The notes under the pieces are model-generated. The model made no database searches. It was not told the DNA's origin and saw nothing but the letters and a program-made list of their open reading frames with translations. The translations under genes and the position numbers were made by a program. A stretch of 59,460 nucleotides of DNA, taken from Candidatus Omnitrophota bacterium (GTDB taxonomy: Bacteria; Hinthialibacterota; Hinthialibacteria; Hinthialibacterales; Hinthialibacteraceae). The stretch's first letter is position 1; every line of letters begins with the position of its first letter. The stretch lies in assembly GCA_003598175.1 (NCBI GenBank), contig QZKN01000008.1, positions 1-59,460 of the forward strand. Reading direction: 5' to 3'. Shown here piece after piece: positions 18,238-28,105 of this stretch.

Positions 18238-20031
18238 ATGTCGGAATCACGAATCGCAAGCGAAACCCCCGGTCGGGAAAATTGGGGATCGAAATTAGGC
18301 GTAATCCTGGCGGTGGCGGGCAGCGCCGTCGGATTGGGAAATTTTTTACGCTTTCCGGGCGTGGCGGTGCAGAACGGCGGCGGCGCTTTTATGATTCCGT
18401 ATTTTCTGGCCTTTTTACTTGTGGGAATCCCTATTTGCTGGGCGGAATGGATTATGGGGCGGCGGGGGGGACGGCTTTCCGGTCTGTCCTCGTCGCCGGG
18501 ATTGTTCAGCGTATTGACCAAAGGTTCCCCTTTTCGCTTCGTGGGCGCGCTGGGATTGTTCGTGCCGGTGGTCATTTATATGTATTATGTTTATGTCGAA
18601 TCCTGGTGCCTGGCGTATGCCTGGTATTCCCTCAGCGGCGCCTTGAATTTAAAGGATTCCGCGATCGACGCGCCCTATCGCGTGTTTTATAATGAATTTG
18701 TCAACAATCCCACGGAAGGTCCCTCGCAATTTTTTAGCGGAATCGCATACAGCTATGGATTTTTTCTGTTTACCTTTTTTATCAATTTTTATCTCATCTT
18801 TCGGGGATTGTCACGCGGCATTGAACGGTTCTGCCGTGTGGCCATGCCTCTGTTGGTGTTCCTGGCCATCATTATCGTGATCCGCGTCATCACGCTTGGT
18901 ACCCCTGATCCAACCCATCCCGAACAAAGCGTCATCAATGGATTGGGGTATATGTGGAATCCGGACTGGGAACAATTAAAGGACGCCAAAATGTGGCTCA
19001 GCGCCTGCGGCCAGGTTTTCTTCTCGCTGTCGGTCGGATTCGGCATCATCGTCACCTACGCCAGTTATCTTCGCAAACAAGATGATGTGGTCCTGTCCGG
19101 TCTGACCGCGAGCGCGACCAACGAATTTTGTGAAGTATGTCTCGGGGGATTGATGGTCATCCCCGCGGCCATGGTGTTTCTCGGCGCTTCGCAGATGGCG
19201 GTGGTGGCGGGTGAGTCCACGTTCGGCATCGGATTTGTGGTGATGCCGCAAATTTTCGATTTGATGCCGGTGGGCCAGTTGTTCAGTACGCTTTTTTATT
19301 TCCTGCTGTTCCTCGCGGGAGTCACTTCTTCGCTATCGATGCTGCAGCCGGGAATCGCCTTTTTCGAGGAAGGTTTCGGCCTGAATCGCCGCGCGTCCGT
19401 GACCATACTTGGAATGTTGACCTTTTTGGGCGTCAACGGCGTGATCCTGTCGGAAGGAACCGTGGTGCAGGACACGATCGATAAATACGCGGCGGAATTG
19501 GGAATCCCGCTTTTGGCTTTGTTCGAGGTATTTATTTTCGTGTTCGTATTGAAGGTGGCGAAAGGAATTCGCGAGGCGTCTCATGGCGCGGATATGCGGC
19601 TGCCCAAATTTTTTGGTTTCGTCATTACTTATATCACGCCGATTTTCCTGATTGTGATCATCGGGTGGTGGTTCAAGAGCACATTCACGGAAGAAAGAGA
19701 TTTTATGAAAGAAACCAGAACAGAACTGGCGGCGGTGATGCCCGAAAATTACGCGGAAGAAATACAGATGCTGGAAAAGAAAATCCAACTCCAACCGTTT
19801 TTACAAAAAACCTTGCAGAATACCATACCGCCGTCGGCGTTGGACTATGCTACAAGTTTGGATAAGCAATTGAAACTCGAAGCGGAGCAAAGGCCGGTGC
19901 AAAATGCGACGATTGCGTTCATGCTGATCTTTTTCGTTATGTTGATGATCCTGCAGGCGATTGCCTGGCCGCGGATGAAACGACGATACAAAGCCTATCA
20001 GCGCGCCCTTGGGGCGGACGCTTTCGATTGA
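18238..20031 (+). CDS. Neurotransmitter:sodium symporter family (LeuT-like) transporter
   Basis: 597 residues; GGAGG 8 nt before the ATG. The first helix is almost the LeuT sequence ('AGSAVGLGNFLRFP', then 'NGGGAFMIPYFLAFLLVGIP'), so the sodium and amino-acid sites of the unwound TM1 are present. About 12 membrane segments follow. A hydrophilic stretch of roughly 70 residues ('EERDFMKETRTELAAVMPEN...') separates TM12 from an extra C-terminal membrane segment, making it longer than LeuT. It most likely imports an amino acid with sodium. The gene is divergent from the M14 carboxypeptidase and followed 68 bp later by a small single-pass protein, suggesting peptide hydrolysis coupled to amino-acid uptake (inference). 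Confidence 0.92.
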   Translation: MSESRIASETPGRENWGSKLGVILAVAGSAVGLGNFLRFPGVAVQNGGGAFMIPYFLAFLLVGIPICWAEWIMGRRGGRLSGLSSSPGLFSVLTKGSPFRFVGALGLFVPVVIYMYYVYVESWCLAYAWYSLSGALNLKDSAIDAPYRVFYNEFVNNPTEGPSQFFSGIAYSYGFFLFTFFINFYLIFRGLSRGIERFCRVAMPLLVFLAIIIVIRVITLGTPDPTHPEQSVINGLGYMWNPDWEQLKDAKMWLSACGQVFFSLSVGFGIIVTYASYLRKQDDVVLSGLTASATNEFCEVCLGGLMVIPAAMVFLGASQMAVVAGESTFGIGFVVMPQIFDLMPVGQLFSTLFYFLLFLAGVTSSLSMLQPGIAFFEEGFGLNRRASVTILGMLTFLGVNGVILSEGTVVQDTIDKYAAELGIPLLALFEVFIFVFVLKVAKGIREASHGADMRLPKFFGFVITYITPIFLIVIIGWWFKSTFTEERDFMKETRTELAAVMPENYAEEIQMLEKKIQLQPFLQKTLQNTIPPSALDYATSLDKQLKLEAEQRPVQNATIAFMLIFFVMLMILQAIAWPRMKRRYKAYQRALGADAFD

Positions 20032-20099
20032 AACACCGATTCGGATGGAGTAAATAGTTGCGCTGCCAAAAGTGAAAAAAGGAAAAAAGGAGAAAAAGA

Positions 20100-20288
20100 A
20101 TGACCGTTATCGGTTGGATCATCTTTTTGGTTTCCAATGCGATTGTAATATCGTTAACCACGTTCTGTTTTTATCGGGTTTTTTCGATTCCGGAGGAACA
20201 CATGCACGCCACGCTGGATATCGATACAAAAGATTTGCATGACGAGGAGGAGGATGAGGAATTCAATGCGGATGAAATGAAACTATAA
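20100..20288 (+). CDS. Small single-pass membrane protein, putative symporter subunit
   Basis: 62 residues with AGGAG ahead of the ATG. One hydrophobic helix (IGWIIFLVSNAIVISLTTFCFY) precedes a short acidic tail (DLHDEEEDEEFNADEM). Position directly after a LeuT-like gene, size and topology recall MetS, the small partner that corynebacterial MetP (another neurotransmitter:sodium symporter) needs for transport. The match is by architecture and context only; sequence similarity to MetS is not obvious. Confidence 0.6.
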   Translation: MTVIGWIIFLVSNAIVISLTTFCFYRVFSIPEEHMHATLDIDTKDLHDEEEDEEFNADEMKL

Positions 20289-20466
20289 GCGGCTGTTCCT
20301 CATCGTTACCCTGCAACGGTATCCTGCATGGAGCGGCCAATAATCGGGAAGGGCAGACATACTCCATGAAAAGCGGACAGGGCTGGATTTTTCTTGCCGC
20401 CATCCTTTACGATAGATCGATTCACAATTGTATTTCCAAATTCTCGCACGAATGGGAGTCAAAGCA

Positions 20467-21681
20467 ATGAAGCAAAATACAAATCAACATCCAACTCGCC
20501 GAACCTTTTTAAAAACCGCCGCCGCGAGCGTGACCCTGGTTTCCTCCGCGGCGGTTCGTGGTTCCACCGCCAATTCCAAGATTGAATTCGGCATTCTCGG
20601 CTCCGGCGGACGGGGAAATTTCGTGACCCGCAAGTTTATGGACAACGCGGGGAACGACATCAAAGTTGTCGCGGCGCAGGATCCGTTCGCCGATCGCCTG
20701 CAGGTGATGCAGGATCGGTATGATATTCCCAAAAACCGCTGCTATCCGGGGCTGGATGCGCATCACGCGCTGATCGAATCCGGCGTGGATGCCGTGGCCG
20801 TGACCAGTCCGCCCTATTTTCACGCCGATCAGGTGGAAGCGGCGGTAAAGGCGAATAAGCACGTGTGGATGGCGAAGCCGGTGGCGCCGGATACGAACGG
20901 GTGTTTGCGAATTTTGGAGTGCGCAAAGAAAGTGGAAGGCAAATTGAATTTCCTGATCGATTTTCAGACGCGCAACAGCCCCAATTTCAAGGAATGCATC
21001 CGCCGGGTGCACGACGGCGACATCGGCGACCTCGTTCTCGGCCAATGCTATTATCTCGCGGGACGGCTTGGCGTCCAAAGCAAACCGGGCATGTCGGAAG
21101 ATGAGGCGCGGCTGCGCAATTGGGTGTTCGACATCAAATTATCAGGCGACATCATCGTCGAACAGAACGTGCATGTGATCGACGTGGCGAATTGGTACAT
21201 CGGCGCGCATCCTCTCCGAGCGTATGGAACCGGCGGACGCAAGGCGCGCACCGACGTCGGCGATTGCTGGGATCATTTCATCTGTACGTTTTGGTATCCC
21301 GGCGACGTGAAGATCGACTTTTGTTCGGGGCAGTATTTGAAAGGCTACGACGATCTCTGTGTGCGCATGTACGGCTCGAAGGGTACGGCGGAATCGCATT
21401 ATTGCGGCGCGAATTGGGGACAGGGCCCCGTCCGCATCACCGGCGACAATCCCTGGCCGGGCGTGGAACGCGACAACACGTGGGATTCCGGCATCGATAA
21501 CAACGTCAAGGACTTCGTCAACGGCATCCGCAGCGGCAATGTCGTCAATCACGGCAAAGACGCGGTGGAAAGCACCCTGACGGGCGTGTTGGGTCGCATG
21601 GCGGCGTATGAAGGCCGCGAGGTGACGTGGGAGGAGATGATCAAAAAGAATGAAAAATTCGAAGTGTCGTTGAAATTATGA
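20467..21681 (+). CDS. Tat-exported Gfo/Idh/MocA family oxidoreductase
   Basis: 404 residues from ATG 20467, chosen for GGGAG 8 nt upstream. A Tat leader ('TRRTFLKTAAASVTLVSSAA') is followed by the NAD-binding start 'IEFGILGSGGRGNF'. The conserved family stretch 'KHVWMAKPVAPDTNGC' contains the catalytic Lys-Pro (EKP-like, here AKP). Further along are 'FLIDFQTRNSP' and 'VHVIDVANWYIGAHP', the region carrying the active-site His. Such proteins oxidise or epimerise sugars and inositols, and Tat-exported forms act in the periplasm. The substrate is unknown. A TTG 39 nt upstream would extend the frame, but the Tat leader argues against it. Confidence 0.85.
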   Translation: MKQNTNQHPTRRTFLKTAAASVTLVSSAAVRGSTANSKIEFGILGSGGRGNFVTRKFMDNAGNDIKVVAAQDPFADRLQVMQDRYDIPKNRCYPGLDAHHALIESGVDAVAVTSPPYFHADQVEAAVKANKHVWMAKPVAPDTNGCLRILECAKKVEGKLNFLIDFQTRNSPNFKECIRRVHDGDIGDLVLGQCYYLAGRLGVQSKPGMSEDEARLRNWVFDIKLSGDIIVEQNVHVIDVANWYIGAHPLRAYGTGGRKARTDVGDCWDHFICTFWYPGDVKIDFCSGQYLKGYDDLCVRMYGSKGTAESHYCGANWGQGPVRITGDNPWPGVERDNTWDSGIDNNVKDFVNGIRSGNVVNHGKDAVESTLTGVLGRMAAYEGREVTWEEMIKKNEKFEVSLKL

Positions 21682-21962
21682 TCGGATTCCGGTTCCTATA
21701 AATCGATTTAATCTTATATAGATAATTTTTTTCCTCCATTTCTCATTCGTGTTTACAGACTTGCATTGGTTCCCTTTCGCTTCCACAATCCAAAGCGATT
21801 TTCCCTTTCGTGGTTTTGGCCGATCTTTGATTGCGTTCGCCCATGAGTCCCATCGACAGCGCCTGCGTGATGTGGGCGATACAAAGGTTCATTGTTTTTG
21901 TCGTGATGATGCGATATATTGTAAAGGACTGTTCATGATTGATTCGTAAACAAGGTGACGCC

Positions 21963-22514
21963 ATGACTGTAACCATGCAACAAATGACAGCGGAAGAACT
22001 CTTGCGAATGCCGAACGATGGATTCTGCTATGAGTTGATTCAAGGAGAACTCAAAAAAATGTCACCCCCCGGCTCTCAACATGGAAGAATTGCATTCAAT
22101 GTTTCCCTTTCTCTGGGCCAACATGTTAAAATGAAAAAGTCAGGCGTCGTCTACGCGGCGGAAACCGGATTCAAAATCACTTCCAATCCTGACACGGTGC
22201 GCGCTCCGGATGTCGCTTTTGTAAAACGGGAACGAGTTCAAGAGGTGGGCGACATCGTGGGATATTGGCCCGGCGCGCCGGATCTTGCGGTGGAAGTCAT
22301 TTCACCGAGCGACGTTTATTCGGAAGTCGAAGAGAAAGTATTTGACTGGCTGGAGGCCGGCGCTCAAATGGTTATCGTCGTCAACCCGCCAGGACGATTG
22401 ATCACGGTCTTTCGCTCTCGAACGAACATAGTCATGCTCACCGAAAACGATACGTTGGATGCGGGAGACGTCATTCCCGGCTGGTCCATTGCGGTCAACG
22501 AGATATTTGCATAG
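21963..22514 (+). CDS. Uma2 family (DUF820) putative endonuclease
   Basis: 183 residues from ATG 21963; AAGGTGA lies just upstream. Typical Uma2 landmarks are present: 'TAEELLRMPNDGFCYELIQGEL', the PD-(D/E)xK-like set 'RAPDVAFV' and 'PDLAVEVISPSD', and 'EEKVFDWLEAGAQMVIVVNP'. The family is very widespread in cyanobacteria and candidate phyla and often multicopy. Its biological role is unclear; an endonuclease fold is established by homology. It stands alone here, with no partner gene. Confidence 0.85.
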   Translation: MTVTMQQMTAEELLRMPNDGFCYELIQGELKKMSPPGSQHGRIAFNVSLSLGQHVKMKKSGVVYAAETGFKITSNPDTVRAPDVAFVKRERVQEVGDIVGYWPGAPDLAVEVISPSDVYSEVEEKVFDWLEAGAQMVIVVNPPGRLITVFRSRTNIVMLTENDTLDAGDVIPGWSIAVNEIFA

Positions 22515-22611
22515 ATTACATGGAGATTCTATTTTTGCTCTTCCTTTCAATCAACATAAATGCCTCTGCGGGACAAACAACAACCTGTTCATTGTTTGCA
22601 TGATGAGTTTT

Positions 22612-24498
22612 TTATTTGATACGCAATAAATGCGCAGACCGCAGTAGGTGCCCCGTCGAAAAATACACAGATTCTCCCACAATCGGTCCCGGAACGCTGA
22701 TGGCTTCGTGAAACAATACTTCAGTCGTGAACGAATTCGGATCCAAACGATAAAAACAAGTAGAGGTAAAACCGTAAATCATCTTGTCCGCGCCCACCTG
22801 CAATCCCAAATCCAACGGTCGGCCGGAAGGAAGCGCGATTCGTTTGCCAAACGCGCGGGATTGCGGATCGAAACTGAAAATCTGCGGTTCTTCCCCTTTT
22901 CCCGATATCGTTCCGAAAAGCCGCCCATCCGGAGCGGCGACCAGAGCGTTGAAAACCGAAACCGGGCGATCCGGCGTTCCTTCCCATATTTTTTCGCCCT
23001 TTTCGTAATCGAACAAAAACAATACGGCCTGATCCACTTTCGCTTGCGTGCCGCTTCCGCCGGAAATACTGGTTCCCACCGCCAACAGTTTCTCTTTTTC
23101 CAAATGCGCCAGCGTGTAGCAGCTGCCGTCTCCGACAATGCGGTAAAATGCCTTCTTCTCTTCCGTCGCCGGATCAAAATACGACAACGGGCCTCCCCAA
23201 AGCCCATAATCGGGAATCGATGCCACCCACACACGCCCCATCGGACCGGCCAGAGTGGAACGGGGGCGGTACGATATCTCGTCGATCCGCCCCAAATCGC
23301 GCGGATTATCTGTTTTTTCTGCGCCATAATGGTATGGTTCTGCGGGATCATAAACGGATATCATCGCCGCAGGATAGGAGGAGATATACATCTTTCCATC
23401 CAAATTCGCCATCGAATACGCTTCGCCCGACGCTGCGGAACATTTTCCCAAATCAACCAGCTCATCGCGAGTCGGATGGTAGCGGAACAGATGCAGAGGC
23501 AGGATACTCGATCCGTACACACAACCATCCGGACCGGCGTGAAGGTAAAATATATCGCTGCCGCTTGCTTCGTAATTCAACTCGAAGGATGCAACCGCGC
23601 CGTCCGGCTTGCGAATTTCTAGTTTCCGATACATTTGTTCCGATCCATCCGTGAAAGAAAATGTGCTGCCGTCGGCCAGCGTTGGTGCGGCGGGCGGATC
23701 GGGAACGGCATCAACAGCGATGGCTTCCATTCCGTCGATGCGGAAATTTCCCACGCTCGAAACGATATACAGCCGCTTGTCGTTTCCCTTGCGCAGATCA
23801 ATCTCTTCCTTGCCTTTCGTCGTTACCGGTCCCACCACTTGCTTTTTGCCGGTTTTCGGATCAAACACCACGACGTGTGGTTTGGTCATGCGAATCAGGT
23901 TAGCGATCATGCCGTCTGTGTTGACAAGCGGATAATTGTACATATCCACGTCGTCCATCCGGCCATAGGGAGTAAATTCGCCGGTTTTGGGATTAAAACA
24001 CGTCAAATCGGCGGTTCCATAGCTGCCGATCCATATATTTCCCTCCGCGTCTTCATCCATGCGGCAGGGAAACGTGGCCCCACCCGGATTGATAGCGCCC
24101 AAATCCTCAAAGGTGTCCTTTTGCCGGTCAAAACAAAGCAGATGCCCGGCATAAGCCGCGCCGACGTACAATTTGCCGGCTCGACTCATTAAAGTGGCCG
24201 TAGGGAAATTGGCGTTGGGAACATCGGCGACGAATTGCCGAAATTTTCCGGTTGCGGGATCAATTTGTAAAACAAACAATTCATCCCCATTTTGCCCCAT
24301 CGTCGAATACAGACAGGCGTTTCCATCACGGTTGAAACCGAGATGAAGACGGACCCAGTTTACCGATCTCACCGGAATGCCAATGTCCCGAATTTCCACA
24401 TCCTGGCTTGCGACGGTTTCCATTTGCGCTGCGAAGGCGAGGGGAAAAAACAGGAGGGAAACGAATAGAAGCGATTGTTTTTGCTTGTACATGGACAT
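22612..24498 (-). CDS. Secreted beta-propeller protein of unknown function
   Basis: 628 residues with a signal peptide (LLFVSLLFFPLAFA|AQME). Repeated blade-like motifs run the whole length: 'GKLYVGAAYAGHLLCFD', 'GNIWIGSYGTADLTCFN', 'DGCVYGSSILPLHLFRYH', 'GRVWVASIPDYGLWGGPLSYFD' and 'DGRLFGTISGKGEEPQIFSFD'. These suggest a seven- or eight-bladed propeller of the YVTN/SMP-30-like kind. No catalytic signature was recognised. Neighbours on either side are sugar-metabolism-type exported proteins, which is compatible with a carbohydrate-related role. AAAGGA precedes the ATG at 24498; an ATG at 24492 is an alternative. Confidence 0.7.
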   Translation of the reverse strand: MSMYKQKQSLLFVSLLFFPLAFAAQMETVASQDVEIRDIGIPVRSVNWVRLHLGFNRDGNACLYSTMGQNGDELFVLQIDPATGKFRQFVADVPNANFPTATLMSRAGKLYVGAAYAGHLLCFDRQKDTFEDLGAINPGGATFPCRMDEDAEGNIWIGSYGTADLTCFNPKTGEFTPYGRMDDVDMYNYPLVNTDGMIANLIRMTKPHVVVFDPKTGKKQVVGPVTTKGKEEIDLRKGNDKRLYIVSSVGNFRIDGMEAIAVDAVPDPPAAPTLADGSTFSFTDGSEQMYRKLEIRKPDGAVASFELNYEASGSDIFYLHAGPDGCVYGSSILPLHLFRYHPTRDELVDLGKCSAASGEAYSMANLDGKMYISSYPAAMISVYDPAEPYHYGAEKTDNPRDLGRIDEISYRPRSTLAGPMGRVWVASIPDYGLWGGPLSYFDPATEEKKAFYRIVGDGSCYTLAHLEKEKLLAVGTSISGGSGTQAKVDQAVLFLFDYEKGEKIWEGTPDRPVSVFNALVAAPDGRLFGTISGKGEEPQIFSFDPQSRAFGKRIALPSGRPLDLGLQVGADKMIYGFTSTCFYRLDPNSFTTEVLFHEAISVPGPIVGESVYFSTGHLLRSAHLLRIK

Positions 24499-24985
24499 TT
24501 TTCCTTTCTTGATACCATAAATTTGAAGATCACTGTATCAGAATAACGAATGGACTTCAAATCGCTGCCTCTTTCCTGTACAAAATAAGTTGTATCATGC
24601 GAAAATGTAACGCCGACATCCTGTCGGCTTTCGATGAAAATGCCGGAGCGCGGACGTCCCGTCCACATCTTATTGGGTAGAGCAGGCGTCCCCGCCTGCG
24701 CCGTTCGGCAAGCGAGGACGCTTGCTCTACCCAGGTGGGAACAAACAATGTATTCGTTCTGATCAATCGATCATGACGGTTCGTAGGGGAAATTTTCTAT
24801 CTGAATTAGGATGATCAGGAGGTAAGGATTTTCAGGATTCCGAAAAATGGAAGAATTATTCATATCCATTCTTATCCTGTTCATCCTTTTATCCTGCCTA
24901 TCCTAATTCTGACAGAAACGAAAATGCCGCCGAGACGGCGGCGTTACGGAAGTTTCAGCAATTCTAAAAAAAAAGGAAAACGAAC
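24499..24985. repeat. 487-bp gene-free spacer with a cluster of extragenic palindromes
   Basis: Four inverted repeats are packed here. GCCGACA/TGTCGGC lies at 24612-24628 and GGACG/CGTCC at 24652-24664. A 17-bp stem with one G-T pair has its arms at 24675-24691 and 24716-24732. GCCGCCG/CGGCGGC lies at 24926-24942. Between them, 24830-24912 holds 'ATCCTG'-rich sequence of the sort scattered between genes in many environmental genomes. The first palindrome has the same design (catcctg centre) as one at 56986-57002, so this is a dispersed family. No gene is seen. Confidence 0.6.
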
Positions 24986-26161
24986 ATGAAAAAAGGAAAT
25001 CTCAATCGAAGGAATTTCATGACCGCCGGAATCGCCGGCGTATCGTTGGCGGGATTATCGATTCGAACCGCGGATGCGTTTGTCCCCATAAAAATTCAAG
25101 AGCCGTTTCACGGCGCGGTTTTGAATTCACGCCACGGCGAAGCAACCGACGCGGGATTGAAAATTCAGGTGATCGGAAAAGCAACGTTGCGGGATCAGGT
25201 TATAGTCAATGGCGCGCCAACGCGGCGGGATGGGGAACGATTTTCGGCGGAAATTACATTGAAAAATCACGAAAATGAACTCATCGCCGTGTCGGAAGGG
25301 GGGGCCGGCCGTCACGAACACAAGATAAAAGTCATTTGGGATCGTCAGTCCTATCCCCGGTATCGATTTTCCATCGATGACAACAGTTTTTTCCTGCGGG
25401 ATATTGCCCAGAAAGAGTATGCCTCTCTCTTCGATTGTTTTTATTTGAACATTTTACGAGAGTTGAACAAAAAATATGGGGCTCGATTCGTGTTGAACTG
25501 CTATTATACGACGGAAGACGGCTTCGTACTCCCGCAATTTCCCGATCGGTATCAAAGTGAATGGAAAGACAACGCCGATTGGTTGAAACTCGCTTTTCAT
25601 GCCTACGCCGACTTGCCGGACCGCCCCTATCAATACGCTTCGGCGGCAAAACTGATGGCGGATTGGGACCAGGTCGAAGAACAAATCCTGCGGTTTGCCG
25701 GCGAGGAAACCTATTCGCCGCCGACTGTGATTCATTGGGGTATGGTGCAACCGCACGTTTTTAAATCACTGTATAATCGCGGCGTTCGCGTCTTGAGCGG
25801 TTTTTTCAGTCGGCGGGATTATGGCTGGGATGTGAATTATTGGCTGGATGACGAGAGATCGGAATACCTCAGTCGTCATGATGCTCTTATGGATTTCGAA
25901 AGCGGCATCGTTTTTTCGAAAGCGGATATCGTCTGCAACAATACTCCCGTCGAGCAGGTCGTTCCTACGCTTGCAGCGGCGGCGAGCGATCCGAATCAGG
26001 CGGAAATCATGGATATTTTTACTCACGAACAATACTTCTGGCCGTTTTACCATCATTATATCCCCGATCATGCCGAGCGATTGGAAACCGCGATCCGCTG
26101 GGTAACCGAACACGGATACAAACCGGTCTTTTTCCATGAAGGATTTTTAGGCATTGTTTGA
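24986..26161 (+). CDS. Tat-exported polysaccharide-deacetylase-like protein
   Basis: 391 residues. The Tat leader contains 'NRRNFMTAGIAGVSLAGLS'. An Ig-like strand region (about 35-115) precedes a domain beginning 'RYRFSIDDNSFFLRDIA', where an Asp-Asp pair sits at the position of the NodB-type metal-binding Asp pair. It is followed by 'RFVLNCYYTT', 'LKLAFHAYAD' and 'PTVIHWGMVQP', and ends 'IMDIFTHEQYFWPFYHHYIPDH'. The order of D-D, H and H elements suggests a NodB/beta-alpha barrel fold, but sequence similarity is weak, so function is uncertain. It is preceded by AAGGAAAA. It lies alone between the repeat cluster and the XPB operon. Confidence 0.55.
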   Translation: MKKGNLNRRNFMTAGIAGVSLAGLSIRTADAFVPIKIQEPFHGAVLNSRHGEATDAGLKIQVIGKATLRDQVIVNGAPTRRDGERFSAEITLKNHENELIAVSEGGAGRHEHKIKVIWDRQSYPRYRFSIDDNSFFLRDIAQKEYASLFDCFYLNILRELNKKYGARFVLNCYYTTEDGFVLPQFPDRYQSEWKDNADWLKLAFHAYADLPDRPYQYASAAKLMADWDQVEEQILRFAGEETYSPPTVIHWGMVQPHVFKSLYNRGVRVLSGFFSRRDYGWDVNYWLDDERSEYLSRHDALMDFESGIVFSKADIVCNNTPVEQVVPTLAAAASDPNQAEIMDIFTHEQYFWPFYHHYIPDHAERLETAIRWVTEHGYKPVFFHEGFLGIV

Positions 26162-26368
26162 ACCGGACGGAGCCAGGATGGAAAACCGCAAATAGCGCCC
26201 TCATTTCATTCACTTGCCTAATTTACACTTTGGTTACAACTCCATCACCGGTATAATAAAAGGTTCACTATTGCAGAGCGTCTCATGCATGGTTGTTTTT
26301 ACGAATCGCAAAATAATCAGCAATTCGTGAGATATTTTTTTACATAAACCAGGAACACACGAGATTAC

Positions 26369-28105
26369 GTGATCAGAACAAGTAAAATGTCGACGGAAAA
26401 ACCTGTTATCGTACAGAGCGATAAAACCATATACCTCGAAGTGGAGTCGTCGGTTTTCGAAGAAGCGCGCGACGTATTGTGTTCGTTTGCGGAATTGGAA
26501 AAATGTCCGGAACACATCCACACGTACCGCATCTCCCCTTTATCCCTGTGGAACGCGGCCAGCGCCGGGATCACGGCGGAGGATGTTCTGCAGGGCTTGC
26601 AACGCTTTTCCCGTTACCCGATTCCCGGCAATGTGGAAGCGGATATCCATGAATATATGAACCGCTACGGACGCCTGGTTTTGGAACGGGAGGGAGAGAA
26701 TCTCGTGCTTCGCAGCGACGATTCCTTTCTTCTCGAAGAAATCAGCCGTCACAAAAAAACCAGCCATTACGTTGAGGAACGGCTCGACGAACGAACCTTG
26801 AAAGTCGGCGGCGGATACCGCGGGCATCTCAAGCAGGATTTGATTCGAATCGGTTTTCCCGTCAAAGATCTGGCCGGTTACGTCGAGGGAACGCCATTCG
26901 GAATTTCACTGCGCAGCGTAACCCGATCCGATCATTCGTTTGCGCTGCGGGATTATCAGCGCTCCGCCGTTTCGGCTTTTTACCGGGATGGCAGTAGCGC
27001 CGGAGGCAGCGGCGTGGTCGTGCTTCCCTGCGGCGCGGGAAAAACCGTGATCGGATTGGGGACGATGGACGCTGTTAAACGACATACTTTGATTCTAGTC
27101 ACCAATATTGTTGCGTTGCGGCAATGGAAGCGCGAAATTCTGGACAAGACCGACTTGGATGACAACATGGTTTGTGAATACAGCGGCGAATATAAAAAAA
27201 TCGGTCCGGTTACCATCGCCACCTATCAAATATTAACCACCCGAAAAAAGAAAACCGATGAATTTCCCCATCTGAAAATATTCGAGGCGCAGGATTGGGG
27301 ACTCATCATCTACGACGAAGTGCATCTTCTCCCCGCGCCGGTTTTTCGTATCACCGCCGACATCCAGGCGCGACGCCGAATCGGCCTGACGGCCACGCTG
27401 GTTCGCGAAGACGGACTCGAAGGCGACGTGTTCAGCCTGATCGGCCCCAAATGTTATGACGTGCCATGGAAAGTGTTGGAAAAACAAGGTTGGATCGCCA
27501 CGGCGGAATGTCACGAAATGCGGGTCTCCCTGCCGATGGAACAACGGCGGGAATACGTCATGTCTCCCACGCGAACGCAATTTCGGATCGCCTCGGAAAA
27601 TCCGGCGAAACTGGAGGTGCTGGACTATTTGCTCGATCAGCATCCGCACGAACGCATCCTGATCATCGGCCAGTATCTGCATCAGCTGCGCGTGGTCTCC
27701 GCGGCGCTGAAAATACCGCTGATTACCGGTCAAACGCCGAACAGCGAACGGGAATCCTTATACGAATCCTTTCGTAATGGTGAAATCAAACGATTGGTGG
27801 TATCGAAAGTCGCCAATTTCGCCATCGATCTGCCGGAAGCGACGATTGCCGTGCAAATCTCGGGCACGTTCGGATCACGGCAGGAGGAGGCGCAGCGATT
27901 GGGACGCATTTTACGGCCGAAGGAAGACGGGCGGTCCGCTCATTTTTATTCCATCATCACCCGCGACAGTTCCGAATGCGAATTTGCGCAAAAACGCCAA
28001 CGATTTCTGGCGGAACAAGGCTATCGTTATTCGATCTGTAATATGGAAGAACTGCAAACGTCCACCGGTTTGGCGGCGTTGTCCGTCCGGGAATTCTCCT
28101 CATGA
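26369..28105 (+). CDS. XPB/Rad25-type DNA repair helicase
   Basis: 578 residues. An N-terminal domain of about 180 residues precedes the superfamily 2 motor: motif I 'VVLPCGAGKTVIG', motif II 'IIYDEVHLLPA', motif III 'LTATLVRED' including the RED loop typical of XPB, and motif VI 'EEAQRLGRILRPK'. It unwinds DNA using ATP. In bacteria and archaea XPB is linked to nucleotide excision repair-like processing. The start given is GTG 26369; an ATG at 26387 is equally possible because no strong ribosome site is visible for either. It overlaps the next gene by 4 bp (ATGA), showing tight coupling with the helicase-associated protein. Confidence 0.9.
   Translation: MIRTSKMSTEKPVIVQSDKTIYLEVESSVFEEARDVLCSFAELEKCPEHIHTYRISPLSLWNAASAGITAEDVLQGLQRFSRYPIPGNVEADIHEYMNRYGRLVLEREGENLVLRSDDSFLLEEISRHKKTSHYVEERLDERTLKVGGGYRGHLKQDLIRIGFPVKDLAGYVEGTPFGISLRSVTRSDHSFALRDYQRSAVSAFYRDGSSAGGSGVVVLPCGAGKTVIGLGTMDAVKRHTLILVTNIVALRQWKREILDKTDLDDNMVCEYSGEYKKIGPVTIATYQILTTRKKKTDEFPHLKIFEAQDWGLIIYDEVHLLPAPVFRITADIQARRRIGLTATLVREDGLEGDVFSLIGPKCYDVPWKVLEKQGWIATAECHEMRVSLPMEQRREYVMSPTRTQFRIASENPAKLEVLDYLLDQHPHERILIIGQYLHQLRVVSAALKIPLITGQTPNSERESLYESFRNGEIKRLVVSKVANFAIDLPEATIAVQISGTFGSRQEEAQRLGRILRPKEDGRSAHFYSIITRDSSECEFAQKRQRFLAEQGYRYSICNMEELQTSTGLAALSVREFSS

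Noticed and set aside
21743..21976. 77-codon minus-strand frame between the oxidoreductase and Uma2 genes
   Set aside because: Some protein-like character ('CIAHITQALSMGLMGERNQRS') but no ribosome site and it overlaps the start of the Uma2 gene; too weak to call.
22515..22611. Terminator between the converging Uma2 and beta-propeller genes
   Set aside because: No stem with a following T run could be found on either strand.
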